Below are positions 1 to 7,517 of a stretch of 64,000 nt of DNA, in pieces (the stretch's first letter is position 1; each line of letters starts with the position of its first letter). The translations under genes were made by a program, and so were the position numbers. The notes below the pieces were generated by a model. The model did not search any database, had not been told where the DNA came from, and worked only from the letters and a program-made list of their open reading frames with translations. Source of the stretch: Acetobacter lovaniensis (GTDB lineage Bacteria; Pseudomonadota; Alphaproteobacteria; Acetobacterales; Acetobacteraceae); assembly GCF_014207635.1 (NCBI RefSeq), contig NZ_JACHIE010000009.1, forward strand, positions 1 to 64,000, written 5' to 3'.

Positions 1-39
1 AAGGCCACATCAACAGGCCTTACAGAAGACCGCACACGA

Positions 40-865
40 TCACACGTCAATATGGGTCAGAAAACTCTTGCATAACGGACGGCAACCACAGAAGAAATCC
101 AGGTAACCGCCGTTTACCCGGTTCTCTGCGTCCTGAATCAGGCGATCCGCAAAGCGCCGCGCCGCAGTGTTCTTCCACTCGATGGAAGGTAAAATCGCCT
201 GCCATGAACGGCCGGCGGCTATGGCGACCTCACGTGGGCCGCCACCAATTTCCTGAATGTCGAAGGCGATCAGAAGCTGAATCTGCCGCGCACGCTGGAG
301 CGGCGTGAGCTGGAGCGCGCGTGGAAGCAGGGCAACGCGGCTGCCACGCAGATGCCGGAAAAAGCGCAACGCCACGTCGAGACGAAGCTCGCCGGCAGCG
401 TCCAGCGGCAGCAGCACGGCGGGGCGTTGCAAGGCCGAAGGGTCCAGAAGCCGAAGAAAGAGATCGCCAACCGCGTCGCCGATCGTAAGCCACCCGCCAT
501 CCGCATCGTCGTGACGGGCCAGGATATTCCCCAGCATGGCGGGTTCGATCGGGGTCACCGTCGCGAAACCCGAGGGTGCCGGCGTGAGAATCAGCGTGGC
601 CGGGGAGACCTCGGGCCTCCAGACCATGCGGCCGCGGCGGGCGGGTTCATCGGGAGCATGGACAAAAGCCCAACCCCCAGCGTTCGGCGAACGCCGCGCG
701 CTCTGCGGCGGCGTCCGTTGCCCGGCGGGCGATGCGTCGTTGCAGGCGGGCATACTCGCGACGGTACGTCGCGTTGCGGCGCAGGAACTCGACGGCGAAA
801 CCGGAACGGTCCAGAGTGCTGATACGGTCGCGTATTTCCTGTGAACGCCAGAAGGATGTCGGCAT
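40..865 (-). pseudogene. Frameshifted regulator-like protein of the mobile-element backbone (DUF6499/DUF2285-like)
   Basis: Reading leftward from an ATG at 865, the first 65 or so codons give an N-terminal domain beginning MPTSFWRSQEIRDRIS and containing FLRRNATYRREYARL. It resembles the transcriptional-regulator-like domain (DUF6499) common in alphaproteobacterial conjugative elements. The match then jumps by one frame near 669-680, inside a run of C on the + strand, and continues to 40 with FVHAPDEPARRG, MVWRPEVSPATLIL and a long helical C-terminus. Neither frame alone makes the whole protein, so the gene is broken by a single indel or there is a base-call error in the homopolymer. It lies upstream of the DUF2285 and XRE genes, all on the minus strand. 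A direct function is not known; a regulatory role is inferred from family and context. Confidence 0.6.
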
Positions 866-1003
866 GGTGACCTCCCTGTCTGGCCCCTCATACGGCAAGG
901 GGGCAGCCTCAATTAGCCGGATCGGAACCGCGAGCGCATAGACCCTGATTTTCTATTGGGGAGAGTGCCGTGGGGGACCAGCGCGTGGGCCGGCGAAGCC
1001 CGG

Positions 1004-1267
1004 CTATTGCAGGCGCGGCTCCAGCAAATGCCGGTAGCCGGCTTTGGTCATCCAGCGCGCCCGTGCAAGATGGTTGTCGTAAACAGCCCTGGCGCGCACG
1101 GGTTCACAGACAGGATCGATTTTGAACAGCACCGCAACGACTTCGCGCCAGTCGGCACCTTCCTCGTCGGCGATCAGGAGGCGGAGATAAAGGTCGAGAT
1201 GCTGCTCGTCATAGGCGTTCACACGCGCCGTCAGAGGCGGGTGATCCTGGAAGGATGGGTGGGTCAT
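1004..1267 (-). CDS. DUF2285-family small protein
   Basis: An 88-residue protein starting at the ATG at 1267 (MTHPSFQDHPPLTARV). The body reads as a compact helical domain with EQHLDLYLRLLIADEEGADWREVV followed by HLARARWMTKAGYRHLL, the signature C-terminus of DUF2285 proteins in integrative conjugative elements. The same frame stays open further upstream, but that extension is Arg/Ser-rich and looks non-coding. It sits between the regulator-like pseudogene and an XRE gene. In related elements this group lies next to the replication/transfer module, so that module is probably just left of this window. The biochemical role of DUF2285 is unknown. Confidence 0.65.
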   Translation of the reverse strand: MTHPSFQDHPPLTARVNAYDEQHLDLYLRLLIADEEGADWREVVAVLFKIDPVCEPVRARAVYDNHLARARWMTKAGYRHLLEPRLQ

Positions 1268-1397
1268 GACGATCCCTCGTGATAGCGCTGTTGGATCGGT
1301 TCGATAACAAATTCGTGGAATGACGACCGTTCGACGGTTCCGCGCTGACGCAAAAAACAACGCGGGGCCGAGTGGGAAGGCTGCGCGGCCAGGCCGA

Positions 1398-1682
1398 TCA
1401 GGACGGCGCGCGTCTGCGACGGCCCGCATCCTGTCGCGTCTGTGGATCGGAAGTCTCGTGAAGAAACATGACACCACGCCCTTGCCCGGACTCGATGAAC
1501 AGGATGCCCGCTGCTTCCAGCGCGCGGCGGACCTGGTCGATCGTGCCCTCATGGACACCAAGGCCACGCTCGGATTCAAGGCGCTTGAGCGCGGTCAATG
1601 CTACGAGGGCTTTTTCAGCGAGCCGTTCCTGTGTCCAGTTCAGGAGTGCCCGTGCCGCCCTTACCTGTCGGCCAGTGATCAT
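1398..1682 (-). CDS. XRE-family helix-turn-helix regulator
   Basis: A 94-residue DNA-binding protein. Residues 1-60 form a lambda-repressor-type helix-turn-helix (VRAARALLNWTQERLAEKA, then LKRLESERGLGVHEGTIDQV), followed by a short ALEAAGILFIE strand typical of small XRE regulators of mobile elements. The C-terminal 20 residues are basic. The start at 1682 lies about 40 bp from a perfect inverted repeat at 1722-1742, which is a likely autoregulatory operator. With the neighbouring DUF2285 and regulator-like genes it probably belongs to the control module of the conjugative element; the regulated promoter is inferred. Confidence 0.8.
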   Translation of the reverse strand: MITGRQVRAARALLNWTQERLAEKALVALTALKRLESERGLGVHEGTIDQVRRALEAAGILFIESGQGRGVMFLHETSDPQTRQDAGRRRRAPS

Positions 1683-1721
1683 CCATGATCACATCCGACA
1701 TGCAGGGCATGCACACCAGAA

Positions 1722-1742
1722 ATACGACTATAATAGTCGTAT
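1722..1742. promoter_or_regulatory. Perfect inverted repeat, probable XRE operator
   Basis: Arms ATACGACTAT and ATAGTCGTAT are exact reverse complements around a single central base. The repeat lies in the upstream region of the XRE gene that starts at 1682 on the minus strand. Its size and position fit a dimeric repressor site. Confidence 0.6.
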
Positions 1743-1862
1743 AATGGAGATTCAATATCGTTCTTTCAGTTGGATAGTGAGGAAACACCGGCGTCCTGCT
1801 TCTGATAGGACCGTCAGTGGGGTCCGCCGTCGGTACGGGCGACCAGACGAAAAGACCCCCGC

Positions 1863-2015
1863 TTACGCGGAGGCCTCCCCGTCGTGGCATTTTGCTGCGA
1901 ATTGCGCGCATACCTGGTTCAGTTCACGCTCGATTTTGGCCCGCTCACGACGGCTGAGGTGAAAGCTGGTCAGTTCGGCGCGCAGCATCTGGATCTGGTC
2001 GTGTAGCGTGGTCAT
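1863..2015 (-). CDS. Small helical protein, 50 residues
   Basis: An ATG at 2015 is preceded by AAAGGAG at good spacing and opens a 50-codon frame ending at 1863. The protein starts MTTLHDQIQMLRAELTSFHL, continues SRRERAKIERELNQVCAQF, and is almost entirely charged helix, like the short coiled-coil proteins often found beside XRE and DUF736 genes in these elements. The evidence is the ribosome-binding site, amphipathic composition and strand agreement with neighbours. No function is assigned. Confidence 0.5.
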   Translation of the reverse strand: MTTLHDQIQMLRAELTSFHLSRRERAKIERELNQVCAQFAAKCHDGEASA

Positions 2016-2355
2016 CGTCCTGCTCCTTTCGTTTTTCGAAGACAGGCCGTCGCCTCATGCGCGCGTGAATCGGGTCAAGGATCGCCGCAGGCGACCGCCC
2101 CAGCGGCGCGCGGGGGAGCCGATTTTGTCTGGTGTGCCCGTAGGGTGCGCCGGGCAAAATTGGGGGGACCGCGCGTCCTTGAGGCGGTTCACGCCGGGCA
2201 TGGTACAATGGGAAGGCTGAGGGAAGCCCTGTTCCCCTTTCTTGCCCACACATTGGCAGATTGGGCGCGGCGCGACTGGTGCGCCCACCCGCCGGTTCGC
2301 GATCGGTCATGCGAAGGCCCCACCCGGACCGGCCGGGCGGGGGATCGCTGGCACC
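2016..2355. other. Intergenic stretch without a supported gene
   Basis: About 340 bp of high-GC DNA between the 50-residue protein and the DUF736 gene. Open frames exist on both strands but have the Arg/Pro-rich composition of chance frames and no ribosome-binding sites. Nothing else was recognised. Confidence 0.5.
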
Positions 2356-2682
2356 TCAGTCGCCGTTGCGGCGGCCGTTGGGGCGGGACCAGATCAGGCT
2401 GTAGCCCTCGCCGTCCTCGTCATCGAAGAGGTTGGCGAAGATCGGGGCGTTGAAGCTCGGATCGTCGAGCTTGAGGCTCAGATAGTCGCGCCCCTCGTTG
2501 GAGCGCCGGGACCAGGCCGCTCCGATCTCGACCCGGCCGACGAAGACGCGGTGGCTGGGGGCATTTTCGTTCAGGCGCGTGGTCTCGGGGGCGATGCGGA
2601 CGTTGGGGGTCTGGAGCGAGAGGGTGACGATCTCGCCGTTATATCCGTTGCCGACTTTCTTGAAGGTGCCGATGGTAGCCAT
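2356..2682 (-). CDS. DUF736 family protein
   Basis: A 108-residue protein that opens MATIGTFKKVGNGYNGEIVT and continues with a beta-rich core (VRIAPETTRLNENAPSHRVF, then EIGAAWSRRSNEGRDYLSLK). This is the full-length signature of DUF736, a family found almost only on plasmids and conjugative elements of Alphaproteobacteria. The C-terminus YSLIWSRPNGRRNGD is also typical. The start codon at 2682 is the only sensible one. It is a good marker that the left island is element-derived. The molecular role is not established. Confidence 0.9.
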   Translation of the reverse strand: MATIGTFKKVGNGYNGEIVTLSLQTPNVRIAPETTRLNENAPSHRVFVGRVEIGAAWSRRSNEGRDYLSLKLDDPSFNAPIFANLFDDEDGEGYSLIWSRPNGRRNGD

Positions 2683-3278
2683 GATACTGCTCCGTGATCT
2701 CTGTTACCGAGCCCGCACCATTGCGGCCTCGATGGCGATCGGACAGACGGAGGCGAGCGGCGGCGCATCCCGTAGGGACCGAAGCGCAGCGGAGGACGGC
2801 GGGACGGAATTTTCTTGTTTCGCGAGGAATGACGGCGCAGCCGTCAGGGGAAGAAAATTATGGACCGCTGTTGCGCCATGGCCGATCGAGGCGCAGCCGA
2901 CCTTCGGCTAGATCAGCCATCTTGAGAGGCGGCATGCGTGCGCGGCCCGACAGAGCACACATCACGGAGACTATGGCCACCCGCGCCCCACGCAAGTGTC
3001 GGCCAGGAAGGGGAAGGCATCGTCATGCCCTGCTTCCGACCCTGCACACGCCCCGTTCCGGGACTGCGTTTCGCACGGACACGCCCTGCCTTCCGGGATT
3101 CCACCGGCCGATGCTGACAGGAAGCGCTGGACGTCCACGCTCCAGGGAAAGAGCACCTTCAGCCAATATGCTGCAATCAGGGCCTCATCGATCGCTCCTG
3201 CCATACCCTCCTGACAGCGAGGCGGCCAGATGCGAAAGCCCCCGATCCTGTCCTGCCTCGCCGGTTGCCAGAGCGGTG
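2683..3278. other. Intergenic stretch, one doubtful small frame
   Basis: About 600 bp between DUF736 and a membrane-protein gene. The only frame of note runs on the minus strand from an ATG at 3204 to 2971 (77 codons, with AIDEALIAAYWLKVLFPWSV near its start). An AGGAGG stands only two bases from that ATG, which is too close, and the second half is low-complexity. I do not call it as a gene. Confidence 0.4.
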
Positions 3279-3719
3279 TCAGACCCGCGCGATATTGCCG
3301 CCGGACGGTCCGGGTGGGGCCACGGTTGTAAAGCGGATGAAAGCGGTGACGCCCACCGCGATCGCGCCGATGATGGAGAAAAAGAGCTGCCACGCCGGAG
3401 ACGGCATCAGCATCTGGGCGATCCCATGTGTCGTGCTGTAGCCCATGATAATGGCGGGCACCGTATAGAGCAGGACGATCAGCAGCTTGAGCCACATCCA
3501 CGGCACCAAGGCGAAGGCGACCTGGCCAATAACGAAGGTTGCAGCGCCCGCGACGAAACCGACGATGATCCCGCCGACAACACCAGCACCCGCACCATAC
3601 GCCCAGAACCCGGCCATCAGACCCATGGCGCAGGGCAGGGCGAAGACTGCCACGGTAAAGAACAACCAGCACAGGAAGCCAATGCCGGCGACGAGCAGGA
3701 AGGGAGCAAGGATGAACAT
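3279..3719 (-). CDS. Small polytopic membrane protein, function unknown
   Basis: From the ATG at 3719 this gives 146 residues with four or so hydrophobic segments: FILAPFLLVAGIGFLCWLFF, a Gly/Ala-rich middle (AGFWAYGAGAGVVGGIIVGF), LKLLIVLLYTVPAIIMGY and QLFFSIIGAIAVGVTAFIRF. The frame stays open upstream, but that extension is Trp/Arg-rich and lacks a ribosome-binding site. It is an integral inner-membrane protein by composition. I do not recognise the family. Position among backbone genes of a conjugative element suggests an accessory role, which is inference only. Confidence 0.6.
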   Translation of the reverse strand: MFILAPFLLVAGIGFLCWLFFTVAVFALPCAMGLMAGFWAYGAGAGVVGGIIVGFVAGAATFVIGQVAFALVPWMWLKLLIVLLYTVPAIIMGYSTTHGIAQMLMPSPAWQLFFSIIGAIAVGVTAFIRFTTVAPPGPSGGNIARV

Positions 3720-3960
3720 GGCGGCGGTCTCCGTGCAACCGACAATGTCGGACGGTCGCGCCTGCCACCACCACCACGGCGCAACCCGCATTATAGCGCA
3801 GATGATACGGTGACCGGAACGAAAATCCGCGCGGCTTACGTCCCGCCGGTGACGATATCATCGAAATCTATCGCTGGTATGCGGACGTTGCGGTCAATCA
3901 GGTCGAGCGTTATTGCCTTCCCCCGTGATCCGGTGGCGTTGCGAAGAACCTTGCGATCCA

Positions 3961-3975
3961 TAGCACCTGGTGCTA
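3961..3975. promoter_or_regulatory. Palindrome in front of toxin-antitoxin pair, probable operator
   Basis: TAGCACC-T-GGTGCTA is a perfect 7-bp inverted repeat. It is followed at once by the AGGAGG ribosome-binding site and the ATG at 3987. This is the usual position for an autoregulatory operator bound by the antitoxin or the complex. Confidence 0.6.
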
Positions 3976-3986
3976 CATAGGAGGTC

Positions 3987-4373
3987 ATGACCAATGCCGA
4001 GCCATCCCAGCGGGCATTCAAGACCGCCTGGTTCGCCAGGGCGGCCCGGAAAGCTCGCATCAAAGACGATGAACTCTGCAAAGCGATCCGGGAGGTCATG
4101 AAGGGTCAGGCCGTCGATCTGGGTGGTGGTGTCTTCAAGAAGCGCCTGAACAAGAACCTGCATCGCAGCATTATTCTTGCGAAAGGCGGTCGATACTGGA
4201 TCTACGCCTATCTGTTCGCGAAGAAGGACCGGGACAATATCGATAGCGATGAACTGGAAGACTTCCGGACCCTCGCCAAAGCCTATGCCGTGCTGACCGG
4301 GGAACAGGTCGAACGGCTTTTGAAGGATCGAGACCTGACGGAGATATGCCATGGCGATGAAGAGAAAAAATAG
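3987..4373 (+). CDS. RelE/HigB-like type II toxin
   Basis: A 128-residue basic protein with the pattern of the larger RelE/HigB toxins: AWFARAARKARIKDDELCKA, a GQAVDLGGGVFKKRL strand-turn-strand, and GGRYWIYAYLFAKKDRDNID. Family members cleave mRNA on the ribosome. Here this is inferred from the fold pattern and from the antitoxin gene that overlaps its 3' end by 23 bp. AGGAGG precedes the ATG by eight bases. Toxin-first order matches HigBA loci. It probably helps maintain the island. Confidence 0.8.
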   Translation: MTNAEPSQRAFKTAWFARAARKARIKDDELCKAIREVMKGQAVDLGGGVFKKRLNKNLHRSIILAKGGRYWIYAYLFAKKDRDNIDSDELEDFRTLAKAYAVLTGEQVERLLKDRDLTEICHGDEEKK

Positions 4374-4680
4374 CTTCCGGAGCGACATTTCCGAGGCCAT
4401 TCATTCCGGGGCGGTAATGCTGCACAAGGTCGGCGCGCTCGACAAGGCGACGATGCGTGATTTTGACACGCGCCATCTGGTGGTGCCCCCTGCGATCGAG
4501 CCGATCGAGATCAAGCGTCTCCGCGAGGCGAACAATGTCAGCCAGCCGGTCTTCGCGCGGTATCTGAACACGAGCGAAAGCACGGTCGAGAAGTGGGAGA
4601 GCGGCGCCAAACGGCCGAGCGGGATGGCGCTCAAGCTGTTGAGCGTCATTCAGAAGCACGGTCTTGAGGTTCTTGCCTGA
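4351..4680 (+). CDS. HigA/NadS-like XRE antitoxin
   Basis: A 109-residue protein. The C-terminal half is a clear helix-turn-helix (IKRLREANNVSQPVFARYLN, then TSESTVEKWESGAKRPSG), the hallmark of antitoxins paired with the RelE-like toxin encoded immediately upstream. The N-terminal half (DISEAIHSGAVMLHKVGALD) is helical and likely wraps the toxin. The start codon lies inside the toxin frame, giving translational coupling. The 3961-3975 palindrome is the likely binding site. Confidence 0.8.
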   Translation: MAMKRKNSFRSDISEAIHSGAVMLHKVGALDKATMRDFDTRHLVVPPAIEPIEIKRLREANNVSQPVFARYLNTSESTVEKWESGAKRPSGMALKLLSVIQKHGLEVLA

Positions 4681-4710
4681 GACGCTGGCTTGCGGGGAAG
4701 GAGAGAGCGC

Positions 4711-5640
4711 TCACGCGCCGCCTCCGAACCGCAGGACCGGGATACCGAGCCGCTTTGCCTTGTCGGCCAGATTTTCCTGGATGCCTGAACCGGGGAAGAC
4801 GATGACGCCGATCGGCATAGTGTCGAGCAGCGCATCGTTACGACGGAAGGGCGCGGCCTTGGCATGCCTGGTCCAGTCCGGCTTGAAGGCGATCTGCACG
4901 ATATCGCGGTGATCGGCCCAACGTGAGGCAATGAACTCAGCACCTTTGGGCGAGCCACCGTGGAGCAGCACCATGTCGGGATGCTTGGCCCGCACCTTAT
5001 CCAGCCGGTCCCAGATCAGGATATGGTCGTCGAAGTCCAGGCCCCCGGTCACGACCACCTTGGGGCCGGGCGGGACCAGCAACTCGCCCTCGGCGCGGCG
5101 TCGGGCGTTGAGGAAATCGCGGCTGTCGATCATGGAGGCCGTCATGGTGCGACGTGACACCAGCGAGCCGGCCTTCGGACGCCACGCGCTCAGGGTCAGG
5201 CGCTCGAACTGCTCCTGCGCCTCGTCGCGGAAGATCTCGTAGGCGTTGCGGCGCTCGATCAGGGTCAGCCCTTCGGCGATCAGCCGCTCCAGTTCCACCG
5301 AGCGGATCTCGCTGCCATCCTGTTCCTGCTGGCTCCGTTTCTGCGCCTGCTCGTTGCGGTCAAGCTCACGCTCAACCTGGCCGACCATGCGGTGGAAGAT
5401 GTTCACGGTGGACCAGAGCAATGCTTCGAGATCGGCTTCCAGCCGTGTGTCGGTCAGCGTCGCAGCGATGGCGTCGAAGATGTCGGCCACAGCACCCCCG
5501 ATGCGCTGCGCTTCGGGTAGCGGCCTGGGGTCCGGCTCGTCCGCGAAGGGACGGTAGCCATACATCTGGAGTTCGGTCAGCACATGCGCGGTGGATGAAG
5601 CGGCGTGCGGCGGTTCGAAATCGTCGGTCATGCGGGTCAT
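4711..5640 (-). CDS. DUF2493 (SLOG-like) domain protein
   Basis: A 309-residue protein. The N-terminal 180 residues are mostly helical with charged stretches such as RNEQAQKRSQQEQDGSE. The C-terminal third is a Rossmann-like DUF2493 domain: KVVVTGGLDFDDHILIWDRL, LLHGGSPKGAEFIASRWADH, then APFRRNDALLDTMPIGVIVF and PGSGIQENLADKAKRLGIPV. This domain belongs to the YspA/cpYpsA branch of the SLOG superfamily, proposed to bind nucleotide-type ligands. Nearly identical architecture recurs next to Toprim and DUF932 genes in alphaproteobacterial conjugative elements, as here. The exact ligand and role are unknown. Confidence 0.85.
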   Translation of the reverse strand: MTRMTDDFEPPHAASSTAHVLTELQMYGYRPFADEPDPRPLPEAQRIGGAVADIFDAIAATLTDTRLEADLEALLWSTVNIFHRMVGQVERELDRNEQAQKRSQQEQDGSEIRSVELERLIAEGLTLIERRNAYEIFRDEAQEQFERLTLSAWRPKAGSLVSRRTMTASMIDSRDFLNARRRAEGELLVPPGPKVVVTGGLDFDDHILIWDRLDKVRAKHPDMVLLHGGSPKGAEFIASRWADHRDIVQIAFKPDWTRHAKAAPFRRNDALLDTMPIGVIVFPGSGIQENLADKAKRLGIPVLRFGGGA

Positions 5641-5767
5641 GAGGCTGTCCTCCCAGGTCTCCGGCTGCGCCCTTCGCGGCCTTTCCGGGGGCGGACAGCG
5701 GCAGACCAGGGACGGGCCGGAACCGCGCGCTGGCGCGCGGCCGCAGCACAGCGAAGGATGGCAGGGG

Positions 5768-5828
5768 GCCGGCTATTTTGCCTCGCGATGTAAAGCGCCC
5801 CCACAGGGCGCGACGGAAAATAGCCGGC
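5768..5828. repeat. Long inverted repeat between DUF2493 and Toprim genes
   Basis: Perfect 12-bp arms GCCGGCTATTTT (5768-5779) and AAAATAGCCGGC (5817-5828) enclose 37 bp with further partial pairing (CGCG and GCGCCC/GGGCGC). It lies in a 320-bp GC-rich gap (5641-5960) without genes. It could be a processed spacer, a bidirectional terminator or a protein site. No T-run follows on either side. Confidence 0.45.
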
Positions 5829-5960
5829 TCACGCCATTGAAGGCCCGGCCCGGCTGACGCCCGCTCCCCACTTGAAAGGCCGGGGCGCGGACCTGCCGGA
5901 CGGGAGGCAGGACAGGCCCGCCGACAGAAGACGGCCCCCCCACTCCTCGTTCCGGCCCGC

Positions 5961-7007
5961 TCAGGTATCGGCGGCCTCCAGAAAGCGTGCCACGTCCGCT
6001 GGCGCGAGTTGCGGATGCAGGATCGCCCGCAGCGCGCCGCGTCCCAGCGCACGGAGATCATCATTGAAATCGCCCAGCCGTGGCGACAGGCCGATCAGTT
6101 CGATCCCGGCGTCACCCGCGCGGGCGTGCAGCGTCGCCAGCGCCTGATCCCCGGCCGGATCGTCGTCGCGCAGGACGTAGAGACGGCGTAGCAGCGGCGG
6201 AAAGATCAGGGCAGCGAGATGTGCCGAAGACAGGCAGGCGGCCAATGGCAGATCGGGCAGAACCTGCCGCAGCGAAAGCACCGTCTCGATGCCTTCCCCG
6301 GCGGCGAGCACGTCGGATGCCACCCCGAAGCGCACGGCATGACCGAGCAGCCCGCCCAAGGCACGGCGCGGATGGTCGACCGGTGCCTTGCCACGGCCGT
6401 CCGCCGCCAGCCAGGTGCGATGCACACCGGTCAGAGTGCCGTCGAGGTCGGTGACAGCGGCGATCATGGCGGGCCAGGTCTCGGTCAGACCGTCCTCGTC
6501 CGGGCGGTAAAAGCAACGCGGATGGAAGCGCAGGGCTTCGGTTTCGTGCAAAAGCGTAATGTCGCGTCTACGGAGATACGCGTCTACGGATGTGCCTATG
6601 ATCGGCCCGGACATGGCCCAGAGCCGTCGTGCCGCTTCGGAAGAACTGGCGGAAGCACGCTCACGGGCAGGTCGGTCCTGTGACGGCGGCACTGGGTCAG
6701 GATGCGGCAGGCTGAGGAAGGCGCGTGCCTCGTCGGCCACGTCGCGGAAATCCACCAGGCCGAGGCTTTCGCGGATCACGTCGAGCAGGTCGCCATGCTC
6801 ACCCGACTGAGCGTCCGTCCATTTTCCCGCCCTGCCGTTGGCGGTGTCGTGGAGCCGGACGAACAGCGACCGGCCGGGCGTATTGCGCACGTCACCGACC
6901 AGCCAGTAATTGCCGTGACGGCGACCGGCGGACAGATACTGCCGGCACACCGCCTCCGCGTTCTCCGCCAGCCGACGGGCGAGATCGCCTGCATCATGCA
7001 AGGTCAT
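5961..7007 (-). CDS. Toprim-domain primase-like protein (DUF7146 + Toprim)
   Basis: A 348-residue protein. The N-terminal domain (residues 1-110: HGNYWLVGDVRNTPGRSLFV, GKWTDAQSGEHGDLLDVI) is the element-type primase/zinc-ribbon-like domain DUF7146. Residues 125-240 give the linker with YLRRRDITLL and LTGVHRTWLA. Residues 240-330 are a Toprim fold with the catalytic Glu in AAGEGIETVLS and the acidic pair in VLRDDDPAGD. Such proteins are thought to act in replication or processing of plasmids and integrative elements. It overlaps the next minus-strand gene by 14 bp. A second protein of the same architecture is encoded at 41560-42621 in the neighbouring element. Confidence 0.85.
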   Translation of the reverse strand: MTLHDAGDLARRLAENAEAVCRQYLSAGRRHGNYWLVGDVRNTPGRSLFVRLHDTANGRAGKWTDAQSGEHGDLLDVIRESLGLVDFRDVADEARAFLSLPHPDPVPPSQDRPARERASASSSEAARRLWAMSGPIIGTSVDAYLRRRDITLLHETEALRFHPRCFYRPDEDGLTETWPAMIAAVTDLDGTLTGVHRTWLAADGRGKAPVDHPRRALGGLLGHAVRFGVASDVLAAGEGIETVLSLRQVLPDLPLAACLSSAHLAALIFPPLLRRLYVLRDDDPAGDQALATLHARAGDAGIELIGLSPRLGDFNDDLRALGRGALRAILHPQLAPADVARFLEAADT

Positions 7008-7434
7008 CGCCCTGCCCTCCTGTGTCGGGATTGCCTCCGTCCAGGGCGATCGCCAGCCAGCGATCGGTGGTCATCCATGAAATCGTTTTGCGCCTGCCAA
7101 GGTCAAGCAGATGCGCACCGCCGCTGAAGGCGCCTATCCGGGGACGTGAGGCCGTATTGGCCCACTGGAATCCCCATCGGCCCCGCAACCGGAATATTCG
7201 CGCACAGCGTAGCACGAATTCCACCACCTGATGCGGATCTCCGATCGTCTCATCGTGCATCCAGAGTTTCGTGCCGCCATATTCGGGCACGATCGATAGG
7301 ACAAAACCGTCAGAGGGTGGATCTTCCGCCGCCAGTTCGTCCATGAACGCATTGTAGAGGTCGAGCGCCTTTGCGGCATTGTCCACTGTGCCCACATCGA
7401 GAACGCAGGAAAAATGCGTGAAGAAATCAGCCAT
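6994..7434 (-). CDS. Conserved hypothetical protein upstream of Toprim gene
   Basis: A 146-residue soluble protein (MADFFTHFSCVLDVGTVDNA, VPEYGGTKLWMHDETIGDPH, WGFQWANTASRPRIGAFSGG). Its 3' end overlaps the Toprim gene by 14 bp and it lies downstream of DUF932, so the three are probably co-transcribed or translationally coupled. Codon use matches its neighbours. I do not recognise a named domain. The fold appears mixed alpha/beta. A backbone accessory role is inferred from position. Confidence 0.7.
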   Translation of the reverse strand: MADFFTHFSCVLDVGTVDNAAKALDLYNAFMDELAAEDPPSDGFVLSIVPEYGGTKLWMHDETIGDPHQVVEFVLRCARIFRLRGRWGFQWANTASRPRIGAFSGGAHLLDLGRRKTISWMTTDRWLAIALDGGNPDTGGQGDDLA

Positions 7435-7457
7435 CGGAAAAACTCCCGAAACGAAAA

Positions 7458-7479
7458 AGCCCGGCGCAGTGGCCGGGCT
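7458..7479 (-). terminator. Intrinsic terminator after DUF932
   Basis: AGCCCGGC and GCCGGGCT form an 8-bp stem with a six-base loop. On the minus strand the stem is followed by five T. It lies 39 bp past the DUF932 stop codon and upstream of the 146-residue gene. Confidence 0.7.
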
Positions 7480-7517
7480 CGTAAAAACGTCTTTACGGAA
7501 AAGCGTGCAGTCGTCTT

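Noticed and set aside
2971-3204. 77-codon minus-strand frame
   Set aside because: Shine-Dalgarno is only two bases from the ATG and the second half is low-complexity; not enough for a call.
2694-3980. 428-codon + strand frame
   Set aside because: Arg/Pro/His-rich shadow opposite the membrane-protein gene; no start signal or domain.
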